Assembly: GCA_903848955.1 (NCBI GenBank)
Contig: CAINHS010000136.1
Span: 1-61,542 of the forward strand
Reading direction: 5' to 3'
DNA: 61,542 nucleotides
DNA from: an uncultured beta proteobacterium
Lineage (GTDB): Bacteria; Pseudomonadota; Gammaproteobacteria; Burkholderiales; Rhodocyclaceae
This document shows, piece after piece, positions 38,861 to 47,478 of the stretch. The notes under the pieces are model-generated. The model was not told where the DNA came from. It worked only from the letters and a program-made list of their open reading frames with translations, and did no database searches. Within the stretch, counting starts at the first letter, position 1. Each line of letters opens with the position of its first letter. The position numbers and the translations under genes are program-made.

Positions 38861-39079
38861 TTGAGTTCTCCTGAAAGTAAAAAGTGCCGGCAGTTCATAC
38901 GAGCAGATCTGCAAGGCTGTTGAACCGGGGAGCCGGCCTTGCCCGGGATCTGCAGCCCTGATCAGACGTTGGCGGGCCGCGGCGAATGGTACTCCCAATC
39001 GGAAAATAGTTTGGCGAATCTGCCATACGGCGACGTCGACGGGTGGCTGAATTCATCCTCCGCTTGGTAAAATACGCCC

Positions 39080-40363
39080 ATGAATGAAAAAACCTTCCCC
39101 CTCGACGCCGCGGCCCTGCGCCAGTTGGCCGAACGTTTCCCCACGCCCTTCTACCTTTACGACGAGGCAGCGATACGCGCCAACGCCAGGCACATCCGCC
39201 AGGCGTTCGCGATCTTCCCCGACTTCCACGAGCACTATGCGGTCAAGGCCCTGCCCAACCCCTTTGTCCTCAAGATTCTTGCCGACGAGGGTTTTGGCGC
39301 CGACTGCGCCAGTATCCCCGAACTGATCCTGGCCGAGAAGGCGGGCATGAGGGGCGAGGACGTGATGCTGACCTCGAACGCGACGCTGGGGCAGGAGTTC
39401 GCCACCGCCCGCCAACAAGGCGCCGTGATCAACCTCGACGACATCAGCCACATCGACTTTCTGCAGAAGACCGCCGGCCTTCCCGAACTGGTCTCTTGCC
39501 GCTACAACCCAGGCCCGCTCAAGGATGGCAACGTCATCATCGGCAAGCCCGAGGAGGCCAAGTACGGCTTCACCCGGCAACAGATTCTTGACGGGCTCGT
39601 CCTCCTGCGCAGCAAGGGCGTCACGCGCTTCGGCCTGCACACCATGGTGGCGTCGAACGAGCTGAATGCCGACTACCACATCGAGACCGCCCGCATCCTG
39701 TTCGAACTCGCGGTCGAGGTGAAGGAGAAGACCGGCATCCGGGTCGAGTTCGTCAACCTTGGCGGCGGTGCCGGCATCCCCTACCGTCCGGAGCAGACGC
39801 CGCTCGATTACAAGGACCTGGCACGCGGCATCCGCGCCGCTTATGACGAAGTTATCATTCCTGCAGGCCTCGACCCCCTCGGCCTGCACCTGGAATGGGG
39901 CCGCATCATCACCGGTCCCTACGGCTGGCTGGTGACCACGGCGGTGCGCAGCAAGAGCATCTATCGCGAATACGTCGGCGTCGACGCCTCGATGGCCGAT
40001 CTCATGCGCCCGGGCATGTACGGCGCCTACCACCACCTGACCGTGGCCGGCAAGGAGCACGCCGCGTCGACCGAGACCTATGACGTGGTCGGCAGCCTGT
40101 GCGAGAACAACGACAAGTTCGCGGTTCAGCGGAAACTGCCAAAAATCGATGTCGGCGACCTCGTGATCATCCACGATGCCGGCGCCCACGGCCGGGCCAT
40201 GGGATTCAACTACAACGGCAAGCTGCGCTGCGGCGAACTGCTGCTGCGTGCGGACGGCACGGTGACCCAGATCCGCCGCACCGAGAGCATCGACGACTAC
40301 TTCATCACCCTGGATTTCGCGGCGCTGGAAAGCTTCGACGCGACCGCGAAAGGAACCTCATGA
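39080..40363 (+). CDS. lysA: Diaminopimelate decarboxylase (variant)
   Basis: 427-residue fold-type III PLP decarboxylase. The PLP lysine is in HYAVKALPNP; FVNLGGGAGIPY is the phosphate-binding glycine loop; SLCENNDKF carries the cysteine of the second active-site strand. The usual EPGR motif reads EWGR (HLEWGRIITGPYG), unusual for LysA, so a related amino-acid or carboxynorspermidine-type decarboxylase should be kept in mind. The overlap with dapL (ATGA) supports a lysine-pathway role. TAAAAT lies 7 bases before ATG, suggesting a very short leader. Confidence 0.83.
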   Translation: MNEKTFPLDAAALRQLAERFPTPFYLYDEAAIRANARHIRQAFAIFPDFHEHYAVKALPNPFVLKILADEGFGADCASIPELILAEKAGMRGEDVMLTSNATLGQEFATARQQGAVINLDDISHIDFLQKTAGLPELVSCRYNPGPLKDGNVIIGKPEEAKYGFTRQQILDGLVLLRSKGVTRFGLHTMVASNELNADYHIETARILFELAVEVKEKTGIRVEFVNLGGGAGIPYRPEQTPLDYKDLARGIRAAYDEVIIPAGLDPLGLHLEWGRIITGPYGWLVTTAVRSKSIYREYVGVDASMADLMRPGMYGAYHHLTVAGKEHAASTETYDVVGSLCENNDKFAVQRKLPKIDVGDLVIIHDAGAHGRAMGFNYNGKLRCGELLLRADGTVTQIRRTESIDDYFITLDFAALESFDATAKGTS

Positions 40364-41568
40364 TCAAGCGCAACCAAGGCCTCGCCAACCTCACGGCCGG
40401 CTACCTGTTCCCCGAGATCGGCCGCCGCCGCCGCGAGTTCGCCGCCGCCCATCCCGAGGCCAAAATCATCAGCCTGGGCATCGGCAACACTACCGAGGCA
40501 CTGACTCCGCACATCGATGCCGGACTCGTCGCCGGCGCCCGCCGCCTGGGCACCCTGGAGGGCTACTCCGGTTACGGCGACGAGCAGGGCCTCACCGAGC
40601 TGCGCGAGCGCATCGCCGCGGTGTTTTACGACGGCAAGATGGCCGCCGATGAGGTCTTCGTCTCCGACGGCGCCAAATGCGACATAGGCCGGCTGCAGCT
40701 CCTGTTCGGCGGCAAGGTCGAGGTGGCGGTGCAGGATCCGTCCTACCCGGTCTACGTCGACGGCTCGGTGCTTATCGGCGCCGGCGGCGCCTGGCAGGGC
40801 ACCGGCTATGCCGGCATCCGCTACCTGCCGTGCACCGCCGCCAACGACTACTTCCCCGACCTCGCCCTGCTGCCGACCGACGGTCTGTTCTACTTTTGCT
40901 CGCCGAACAACCCGACCGGTGCTGTCGCCAGCCGCGCCCAGCTCACCGCCCTGGTCGAGGCTGCCCGTCAGCGTGGCACGGTCATCGTGTTCGACGCCGC
41001 CTATGCCGAATACATTCGCGACCCGACCCTGCCGAAGTCGATCTTCGAGATCCCCGGCGCCCGGGAATGCGCGATCGAGGTGAACTCGTTCTCGAAACCG
41101 ATCGGCTTCACCGGCGTCCGCCTCGGCTGGACGGTGGTGCCGAAGGATCTGAAATACGCTTCCGGCGAGACGGTCTGGGCCGACTGGAACCGCATCTGCA
41201 CCACCGTGTTCAACGGCGCCTCCAACGTCGCCCAGTTCGGCGGCCTGGCCGCACTCGAAGCGGCCGGCCTCAAGGAGATGCGCGAGCTGACCGACTTCTA
41301 CCTCGGCAACGCCGCCCTGATCCGCGCTGCCCTCGGCGAACTGGGCATCTCCTGCATCGGCGGCGTCAACGCACCCTACCTGTGGGCGCACTTTCCCGGC
41401 CAGGCCAGTTGGGATGTCTTCGCGCAGATCCTCGAGAAGTGCCACGTGGTGACCACTCCCGGTTCGGGCTTCGGACCGGCCGGCGAGGGATTCGTCCGCT
41501 TCTCCGCCTTCGGCCACCGCGCCGACGTGGAAGAGGCCTGCCGCCGCCTGGTCGAACGCCTGCGCTGA
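40360..41568 (+). CDS. dapL: LL-diaminopimelate aminotransferase
   Basis: 402-residue fold-type I aminotransferase of the DapL family. It has SLGIGNTTEALTPHI, GYSGYGDEQGLTELRERIA, SDGAKCDIGRLQLLFG, SPNNPTGAVASR and PLP Lys in NSFSKPIGFTGVRLGW. It converts tetrahydrodipicolinate directly to LL-DAP in one step, bypassing succinylation. The start ATG overlaps the lysA stop by 4 bases, so the two are coupled. DapL is unusual in a betaproteobacterium that also carries dapC and dapE 3-9 kb away. Confidence 0.88.
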   Translation: MIKRNQGLANLTAGYLFPEIGRRRREFAAAHPEAKIISLGIGNTTEALTPHIDAGLVAGARRLGTLEGYSGYGDEQGLTELRERIAAVFYDGKMAADEVFVSDGAKCDIGRLQLLFGGKVEVAVQDPSYPVYVDGSVLIGAGGAWQGTGYAGIRYLPCTAANDYFPDLALLPTDGLFYFCSPNNPTGAVASRAQLTALVEAARQRGTVIVFDAAYAEYIRDPTLPKSIFEIPGARECAIEVNSFSKPIGFTGVRLGWTVVPKDLKYASGETVWADWNRICTTVFNGASNVAQFGGLAALEAAGLKEMRELTDFYLGNAALIRAALGELGISCIGGVNAPYLWAHFPGQASWDVFAQILEKCHVVTTPGSGFGPAGEGFVRFSAFGHRADVEEACRRLVERLR

Positions 41569-41629
41569 CAGAAGGGCGTGCCATCCAACTCGCCGCGTTC
41601 TCTGTGTCAAATGAGGTTTCAAGCTTTAT

Positions 41630-41870
41630 TTGACTTTGCCGATAGCGAGGCATAGAGTGAATCTGCTTTCTGTTCGAAGGCATTTTCGGGAGGAACTTAG
41701 CGCTGAACAAACGTCCGCGAAGTATCGTTCTACCCTTTGACCAGGAGTCTTCCGGACTCCAGCCCTGATGGGCAGCGCCGATTTGAGGTTCAGCTTGCGG
41801 GCGCATTACAAGTGCCGCTAAAGAGATAAGCAGGAAGCCCGTTCTGGCAAGTTGCCGCAACGGGCTTTTT
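41630..41870 (+). ncRNA. Candidate structured small RNA with own promoter and terminator
   Basis: In the 460-base gap after dapL: TTGACT (41630-41635), a 17-base spacer, TAGAGT (41653-41658), then about 205 bases without a convincing gene. It ends in a terminator stem AAGCCCGTT / AACGGGCTT (41835-41843 / 41859-41867) followed by T. The interior has hairpins GGAGTC-loop-GACTCC, GCCC-TGAT-GGGC and GCGCC/GGCGC, and CTGCTT near the 5' end can pair with AAGCAG before the terminator. It does not resemble tmRNA, and I could not match 6S RNA. The gap after it (41871-42028) shows nothing clear. Confidence 0.4.
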
Positions 41871-42028
41871 GCCGTCTGGTGCCTTTGATGGCGCGGCACG
41901 ACAGGTAGAACACTGCCCGCGCCCGGGTGGCGGAACAGCCCTGACGCTACAATTCGAGGGCTTGCCCTCCCGTCGCGTTGCCGCCGCGGTGCCGGCGCCT
42001 ATATACCTTGTAAGGACCAATAGTCCGG

Positions 42029-42868
42029 ATGGAAACATTCACTGCCGATGACGGCGAACGCCTGCACTTGCGGATTTCGGGCAGCGGTTCGCCGCTGCTC
42101 CTGCTCCATGGCTGGACATCCAGTCATGCGACATGGGATCCGCTATTGGCGAATCTGGTGGCAGGCTGCACCGTGTACCGGCCGGATGCCCGGGGCCATG
42201 GCGGCCATGCGCTGCGCGTGAGCAGGCCACCCGATGTGCAACGGCTGGCGCGCGACGTGCTCAACCTGCTGGACCATTACGGGTTGGAGAAGGCAGACGT
42301 CGTCGGCCATTCGATGGGCGCGCTGACGCTCTGGCAGTTCATTCGCGACAACGGCTGCCGGCGCCTGTCGCGGATCTGCATCATCGACCAGTCGCCGAAA
42401 CTGGTGACCGATGCCGGTTGGGCCAATGGCATCTACGGCGATTTCGACACCGCGGCTTCGCAGCAACTGATAGCCGACATGGAATCCGATTTTGCCGAAA
42501 CGGTGCTGCGATTGGCAGCCCACGGCCGCAACGCCAGGGCGCGCGAAACCTACGATCGCGACAGTTCCGGCTGGCGTCAGTCCCGGCAAGACCTCCGCCG
42601 TCTTGATCCGCAGCCGCTGATCGCCATCTGGAAATCCCTGGTCGCCGCCGATTACCGCGACGTGCTGAGCGGGATCGATGTGCCGACGCTGCTGGTTTGG
42701 GGTGCCGAGAGCAATTTCTACACGATTGCCACAGCGCAGTTCCTGCTTTCCAGGATTGCAAGGCTTAGCCTGAGTTGCTACGAGGGTGCCGATCACTGTC
42801 CGCAGTTGATGCAGGCCCAGCGTTTCACTGCGGAGTTAAAGGAGTTTCTCTCTGACAGGGAAATTTGA
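42029..42868 (+). CDS. Alpha/beta hydrolase
   Basis: 279 residues with the canonical fold: the oxyanion LLLHGWTSS, nucleophile Ser in VVGHSMGALT and catalytic His in GADHCPQLM. At the usual acid position (VWGAESNFY) there is no Asp, so the acid may be Glu or lie elsewhere. There is no signal peptide. Substrate unknown; similarity is to small-ester or haloperoxidase-like hydrolases. The start is ATG 42029; AAGGA lies rather far upstream. Confidence 0.8.
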   Translation: METFTADDGERLHLRISGSGSPLLLLHGWTSSHATWDPLLANLVAGCTVYRPDARGHGGHALRVSRPPDVQRLARDVLNLLDHYGLEKADVVGHSMGALTLWQFIRDNGCRRLSRICIIDQSPKLVTDAGWANGIYGDFDTAASQQLIADMESDFAETVLRLAAHGRNARARETYDRDSSGWRQSRQDLRRLDPQPLIAIWKSLVAADYRDVLSGIDVPTLLVWGAESNFYTIATAQFLLSRIARLSLSCYEGADHCPQLMQAQRFTAELKEFLSDREI

Positions 42869-42961
42869 CCGGCGCCGCGCCTGCTCAAACGATGCCGCCG
42901 CGGACTGCCGCAGACAGGACTCGCGCCCACCGCCGCTGCTCTGTTGCTGGCATCGGGCGGT

Positions 42962-42967
42962 TATAAT
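42962..42967 (+). promoter_or_regulatory. -10 box of the tRNA-Arg gene
   Basis: A perfect TATAAT lies 16 bases before the tRNA 5' end. I see no good -35 at 16-18 bases. Confidence 0.6.
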
Positions 42968-42983
42968 ATTGGCTCTTCGGCAT

Positions 42984-43059
42984 GCCCCGGTAGCTCAGTG
43001 GATAGAGCACTCCCCTCCTAAGGGAGTGGTCGGACGTTCGATTCGTCTTCGGGGCGCCA
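42984..43059 (+). tRNA. tRNA-Arg (anticodon CCU)
   Basis: 76 bases including encoded CCA. The acceptor stem GCCCCGG pairs with TCGGGGC (one G-U). The D-arm is TAGCTCAGTGGATAGAGCA. The anticodon stem-loop CTCCC-CTCCTAA-GGGAG has anticodon CCT for codon AGG. The T-arm contains the standard GTTCGATTC. Confidence 0.97.
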
Positions 43060-43151
43060 CTTCTTTCCGTCCAGGAATCCAGCTTGCATCCGGCTTGTCT
43101 CAGATGTCATTTTCCGTGTGCAGCTAACCGGCCTTTACCGGCCTTGAGTCC

Positions 43152-45077
43152 GTGCCAGTCATAAGTATTGATCGCGCTTGTCTTGCCTACGGGCATGTCG
43201 CCCTGCTGGACCACGCCGCGATGCAGATCGATGCCGGCGAACGTGTGGGGCTCATCGGCCGCAACGGCAGCGGCAAATCGAGCCTGCTCAAGGCTCTCGC
43301 CGGGCTCGGTTCGCTGGATGACGGCGAGGTCTGGCGCCAGCCCGGCCTGAGCATTGCCTACGTGCCGCAGGAGCCGGATTTCGCCACCCATGACACGGTT
43401 TTCGAAGCCGTCGCGGCCGGCCTGGGCGAGGTTGCGCGCGTGCTTGCGGAGTACCACGAGGTCACGCACAAGGTCGGCGCCGGTGATGCGGCGACCATGG
43501 ACCGCCTGGAGGCATTGCAGGCACAACTCGAAGCGAACAATGGCTGGACCCTCAACTCGCGCGTCGAACAGGCCATCTCCCGCCTTGCGCTGGATGGCGA
43601 TGCTCGTGTCGATGCCTTGTCCGGCGGCGGCAAGAAGCGCGTCGCCCTGGCCCGCGCCCTGGTCGCCGAGCCGGAACTGCTGCTGCTCGACGAGCCGACC
43701 AACCATCTCGATGTGGATGGCATACTCTGGCTGGAGGATCTGCTGCGCGGCTATCCGGGCGCGATCATGGTCATCACCCACGACCGCGTGTTTCTCGACG
43801 GCGTGGCGACGCGCATCGTCGAACTGGATCGCGGCAATCTGGTGAGCTTTCCCGGCAGCTTCGTCGAGTACCAGCAGCGCAAGGAATTCATGCTCAACGA
43901 AGAGGCGCTGGCCAACGCCCGCGCCGACAAGATGCTGGCGCAGGAGGAGGTCTGGATCAGGAAGGGCGTCGAAGCCCGGCGCACGCGCAGCGTCGGCCGC
44001 GTGCAGCGCCTCGAAACCCTGCGCGCGGCCCGTGCGGCGCGGCGCGAGCAGTTGGGGAAGGTCGATTTCCGCGTAGTGCGCGGCGATGCTTCCGGCAAGC
44101 TGGTGGCCGAACTGGAAGGCGTCAGCAAGTCCTTCGGCGACAAGGCGGTGGTGGGCAACTTTTCCTGTCGCATCCAGCGCGGCGACAAGGTAGGCCTGAT
44201 CGGCGCCAACGGCACCGGCAAAACCACCCTGCTGCGCCTGATTCTCGGCGAGATCGAGGCCGACGCCGGCAAGGTACAGCTGGGCAGCCGGATCGAGGTC
44301 GCCTACTTCGACCAGTTCCGCGCCCAACTCGATCCCGAGGCGCCGCTGTGCGAAGTGATCAGTCCGGGTTCCGACTATGTCGAGATCGGCGGCTCGAAAA
44401 AGCACGTGATCGGGTACCTGGAGGATTTCCTCTTCGCTCCCCAACGCGCGCGTTCGCCGGTGAAGTCCCTGTCCGGCGGCGAACGCAACCGCCTGCTGCT
44501 GGCGCGCCTTTTCGCGCGGCCCGCCAACGTGCTGGTGCTGGACGAGCCGACCAATGACCTCGACATCGAAACCCTGGAGCTGCTCGAGGCCCTGTTGCAG
44601 GACTATGCGGGCACGGTCTTCCTGGTCAGCCATGACCGGGCCTTTCTCGACACCGTGGTAACCCAGACCATCGCCAGCGAGGGCGGCGGTCAGTGGAAGG
44701 AGTACGTCGGCGGCTACAGCGACTGGCAGCGGCAGCGCCCCGCCGCTGCCGCACGCTTCGATCCAAGCGGAGGCGCAGCGGGACAAAGACCGGGTGTCGG
44801 CGGCGCCACGAAAGACACTTCCACGGCCGCGGCGAAAGCAAAATCAGCCGAACGAAAGAAGCTCAGCTTCAAGGAACAGCGCGAACTCGAACAATTGCCC
44901 GATCGCATCGCTGCGCTGGAAGCCGAGCAAGGTCTCCTGCACAAACGGCTGGCCGATCCGGCCTTCTATCAGGGGCCGCCCGAGGCCGTGCGCGAACTGC
45001 AAACACGGCTGGCGGCCATCGATGTCGAGACGGATGCCGCCCTGCAGCGCTGGGAACGTCTCGAAGCAAAGTCCTGA
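43152..45077 (+). CDS. uup: ABC-F family ATPase Uup
   Basis: 641 residues with two ABC ATPase domains and no membrane part. First domain: Walker A GRNGSGKSS, signature LSGGGKKR, Walker B LLLDEPTNHLD. The linker is FMLNEEALANARADKMLAQEEVWIRKG. Second domain: GANGTGKTT, LSGGERNR, VLDEPTNDLD. The C-terminal coiled coil after residue about 555 is typical of Uup, which binds DNA or ribosomes and affects precise transposon excision. The start is GTG 43152; no strong ribosome binding site is visible. It follows the tRNA gene. Confidence 0.92.
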   Translation: MPVISIDRACLAYGHVALLDHAAMQIDAGERVGLIGRNGSGKSSLLKALAGLGSLDDGEVWRQPGLSIAYVPQEPDFATHDTVFEAVAAGLGEVARVLAEYHEVTHKVGAGDAATMDRLEALQAQLEANNGWTLNSRVEQAISRLALDGDARVDALSGGGKKRVALARALVAEPELLLLDEPTNHLDVDGILWLEDLLRGYPGAIMVITHDRVFLDGVATRIVELDRGNLVSFPGSFVEYQQRKEFMLNEEALANARADKMLAQEEVWIRKGVEARRTRSVGRVQRLETLRAARAARREQLGKVDFRVVRGDASGKLVAELEGVSKSFGDKAVVGNFSCRIQRGDKVGLIGANGTGKTTLLRLILGEIEADAGKVQLGSRIEVAYFDQFRAQLDPEAPLCEVISPGSDYVEIGGSKKHVIGYLEDFLFAPQRARSPVKSLSGGERNRLLLARLFARPANVLVLDEPTNDLDIETLELLEALLQDYAGTVFLVSHDRAFLDTVVTQTIASEGGGQWKEYVGGYSDWQRQRPAAAARFDPSGGAAGQRPGVGGATKDTSTAAAKAKSAERKKLSFKEQRELEQLPDRIAALEAEQGLLHKRLADPAFYQGPPEAVRELQTRLAAIDVETDAALQRWERLEAKS

Positions 45078-45193
45078 AAGCCATTGCAGGCCGACAAAAG
45101 GGCATGTATTCAATGTGTTGCTTCTGATCGCCCGGATATAGCCTGATCCACGTGGATCATGCGGCTACTACTATGCCGCGAAAGGACTGTAAC

Positions 45194-46069
45194 TTGGACT
45201 CGTGGAAGAAGCACTGGGGAGTCGGACAATGGGCCGCGTTCTTCGAGAACCATGAACTCCCCGTGATGTCGCGCACCAAGAAGATGCTGAGACTGGTTGA
45301 GGCGGAAAAGGGCGAACTGCTGGCGCCGAAAGAGTTGTCAGCCATCGTCCTGCTCGACCCGCTGCTGTGCCTGCGCCTGCTGCGCCAAGCCGAACGCACC
45401 AAGTCGCATCGTCTCGACCACGAGACCACCACCGCGCTGGCCGCCATCATGCAACTGGGCATCGATGAATTCAGGACCCTGCTGCTGTCGAGCGGTGAAA
45501 TCGAAGAAGCCAACGCCGGCCTGCTGGAACTCGAAGCGCGCGCCACCGCCGCGGCGCAGGCGGCTCAGCGCTGGGCCTCCGGCAGGATGGACCTCAATCC
45601 CGAAGAAGTCGCCGTGGCGGCACTGCTGGCAGATGCCGGAGAACTCCTGCTCTGGGTGTATGAGCCGGAGGTGCCGCAGGCGGCCAAGGATGAACTGCTT
45701 TCCGGTCGTGCAACGCGCAGTTCGCAAGCGCAGATACAGGCCTGCGGCTTCGATTTCAAGCAACTGACGATGCGTTGCGTCGAACTCTGGCAACTGCCCC
45801 TGCTGGTGGTCCAGCTGCTGCGCGGAGTGGATTCGCCGCGCGCCAACCTGACGCGAATCTGCTCGAACACGGCGCGTCATCTTGTCGAATCCTCGACGAC
45901 ATCCAACCTAGCGCTGGCCAGCGACCTGATCGAAGTCCATGAACTCATGCCGACCGTCAGTCTCGAGTGGGTGGTCGAAGGCCTGGTGATGCTGCCGGAC
46001 GAGCGCAAGGCAGAACTGATCGTGATGGCCAACGAATTGATGGCCAGGAAATCGAACGCCTCAACATGA
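45194..46069 (+). CDS. HDOD-domain signalling protein
   Basis: About 291 residues. The HDOD region (about 10-210) starts WAAFFENHELPVMSRTKKML and shows LDPLLCLRLLRQAERTK and VAALLADAGELLLWVYEP. The HD metal residues appear absent, as is normal for HDOD. I use TTG 45194 because AAAGGA sits 7 bases before it; ATG 45173 and GTG 45152 are in frame but lack a ribosome binding site. HDOD proteins are linked to signal transduction and cell-cycle or motility control; the partner is unknown. Confidence 0.75.
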   Translation: MDSWKKHWGVGQWAAFFENHELPVMSRTKKMLRLVEAEKGELLAPKELSAIVLLDPLLCLRLLRQAERTKSHRLDHETTTALAAIMQLGIDEFRTLLLSSGEIEEANAGLLELEARATAAAQAAQRWASGRMDLNPEEVAVAALLADAGELLLWVYEPEVPQAAKDELLSGRATRSSQAQIQACGFDFKQLTMRCVELWQLPLLVVQLLRGVDSPRANLTRICSNTARHLVESSTTSNLALASDLIEVHELMPTVSLEWVVEGLVMLPDERKAELIVMANELMARKSNAST

Positions 46070-46175
46070 TGGTTCGCGTCGCACCAACCGGCGGCGAAAC
46101 ATGGCGCGGCAAAGGCTTGCCGCCGAATTGCAGGTGTCGCTTCGAACCGGGTCGCATCAACTGCGGGAGATTCAT

Positions 46176-46451
46176 GTGATTGTCATCAACGGAAACCGGA
46201 CCACGGCGATAGTGATCCGTCATCGCGGCGACAGCGTAACGCTGGTGCCGATGAAAAGCGGCCGGCTGTCGGCGAAGACGGTCGGTTTTGACGAGTTCCG
46301 CCGCGACTGGAAGGAAACCGGCTATGCACTGTCGCAGGGGCTCACCACTTTCCTGGCGCACATCATGAAATGGGGCGCATCGCTGGAAGTCGTCAAGGGA
46401 CTGGAAAAGCTTGCAGCGCGCGACCGTTTCGTCGTCGCCAGCCTGTTCTGA
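46176..46451 (+). CDS. Conserved hypothetical protein (91 aa)
   Basis: Small soluble protein: VIVINGNRTTAIVIRHRGDSVTLVPM, then a helical part (FDEFRRDWKETGYAL, FLAHIMKWGASLEVVKGLEKLAARD). The start is GTG 46176 with GGGAGA six bases upstream; a longer frame from 46101 is possible. No family recognised. It follows the HDOD gene on the same strand. Confidence 0.55.
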   Translation: MIVINGNRTTAIVIRHRGDSVTLVPMKSGRLSAKTVGFDEFRRDWKETGYALSQGLTTFLAHIMKWGASLEVVKGLEKLAARDRFVVASLF

Positions 46452-46478
46452 CTTCCGCCTCCATCGCGCGCCGGAAGC

Positions 46479-46820
46479 TCAGGCGCCGGGCTGCCCCTGA
46501 GCTATCGGCCGGGTCTTGCCCGGTACCGCAGCGGACACATTCGGCGAGGACAGCGGGTTGGCCATCATGCGGGCCGCGCAGGCCCGCTTTTCAGCGGGCG
46601 ACAACTGCTTGATGCGGTACTCGGCCCTGGACGCCGCCGAGCGATCCGCATGCGCTTCCGCCGCCAACATGAGCAGGGGCGGATGCAATCTCATGTAGCG
46701 CGCGCCACGCCCCTCGCAGTGGGCCTTGAAGCGCGCCGCGAGATCGACCGTGATCCCCGTGTAGAGACTGCCGTCGGTGCATTCGATCAGGTAGACGAAC
46801 CAGGTCTTGTGCGATGACAT
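46479..46820 (-). CDS. GIY-YIG domain nuclease-like protein
   Basis: 113 residues. The GIY-YIG motif reads VYLIECTDGSLYTGIT, followed by DLAARFKAHCEGRGARYMRLHPP (the conserved helix Arg is present) and EYRIKQLSPAEKRA. These small UPF0213-type proteins are single-domain putative endonucleases of unclear role. ATG 46820 gives MSSHKTWFVYLIEC; the longer upstream frame lies in the neighbouring gene. Confidence 0.85.
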   Translation of the reverse strand: MSSHKTWFVYLIECTDGSLYTGITVDLAARFKAHCEGRGARYMRLHPPLLMLAAEAHADRSAASRAEYRIKQLSPAEKRACAARMMANPLSSPNVSAAVPGKTRPIAQGQPGA

Positions 46821-46840
46821 CGGTTCAAGCGCAAGCCGGT

Positions 46841-47275
46841 TCAGGTCAGCAATGGATGCATCCAGACGAACAGCACCTGGCCCTGGGATTCGGCAAGCCG
46901 CGCCAGATCGGCCAGGTCCATCACCAGCGTCAGCACCTCCTCGGCATCCCACTGTTCCATTTCATACTCTTCGGTAGCCGCCAGTTCCCCGGCAACAAGT
47001 TCGAGCGCTTCCTCGTCAAGCGTCGCCAGGCGCTCCATGACCTCGTCGGCAATGCGCAGCACCACGGCACCTTCTTCCGTCACATAGACGGGCTCGTAGG
47101 CGCCGATGGCTTCTTCGAATTCGTCGCCGGTGAGCAGGCAATGCAGCGTGGCTATCTTGGCCGTATCGATGCCGCGGCGCTCGATGCCGCTCCATTCGTC
47201 TACAGGCCGCTGGGATTCGCCGATGGCGGCGGATTCATCCTCTTCGGCGGCGACGATGTTGGTCAGTATTGCCAA
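46841..47275 (-). CDS. Conserved hypothetical acidic protein
   Basis: About 144 residues, very acidic, starting (TTG 47275) ILTNIVAAEEDESAAIGESQRPVDEWSGIERRGIDTAKIATLHCLLTG and ending in an amphipathic helix LTLVMDLADLARLAESQ. It looks like a conserved betaproteobacterial unknown. The start is uncertain: AAAGGGG precedes the TTG; an ATG at 47311 is an alternative. It is convergent with nothing and lies 20 bases upstream of the GIY-YIG gene, same strand. Confidence 0.55.
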   Translation of the reverse strand: MAILTNIVAAEEDESAAIGESQRPVDEWSGIERRGIDTAKIATLHCLLTGDEFEEAIGAYEPVYVTEEGAVVLRIADEVMERLATLDEEALELVAGELAATEEYEMEQWDAEEVLTLVMDLADLARLAESQGQVLFVWMHPLLT

Positions 47276-47478
47276 ACCACTACCCCTTTGCTTTAAGTGT
47301 CGGCCGATCATAGCGGAAACCAAGGTCAGCCGTGCCCGGCGGGTGGCGGACTGACTTGACGACAACAATCAATAGTACGCTTGGACTTCCGCCATTCTGA
47401 TACTTCGCCCGATCGTCAAAGTAGAATTGCCTTCGGTCTGAACCATCCGCACACCACCCATCGAGAGTTAGCCCAACC

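Noticed and set aside
41630-41870. 6S RNA or tmRNA identity for the candidate small RNA
   Set aside because: No tmRNA tag or tRNA-like end, and I could not recognise the 6S conserved bulge or flanks; kept only as an unnamed candidate.
42984-43059. tRNA-Arg as an integration site for an island
   Set aside because: No repeat of the tRNA 3' end and no integrase were found nearby.
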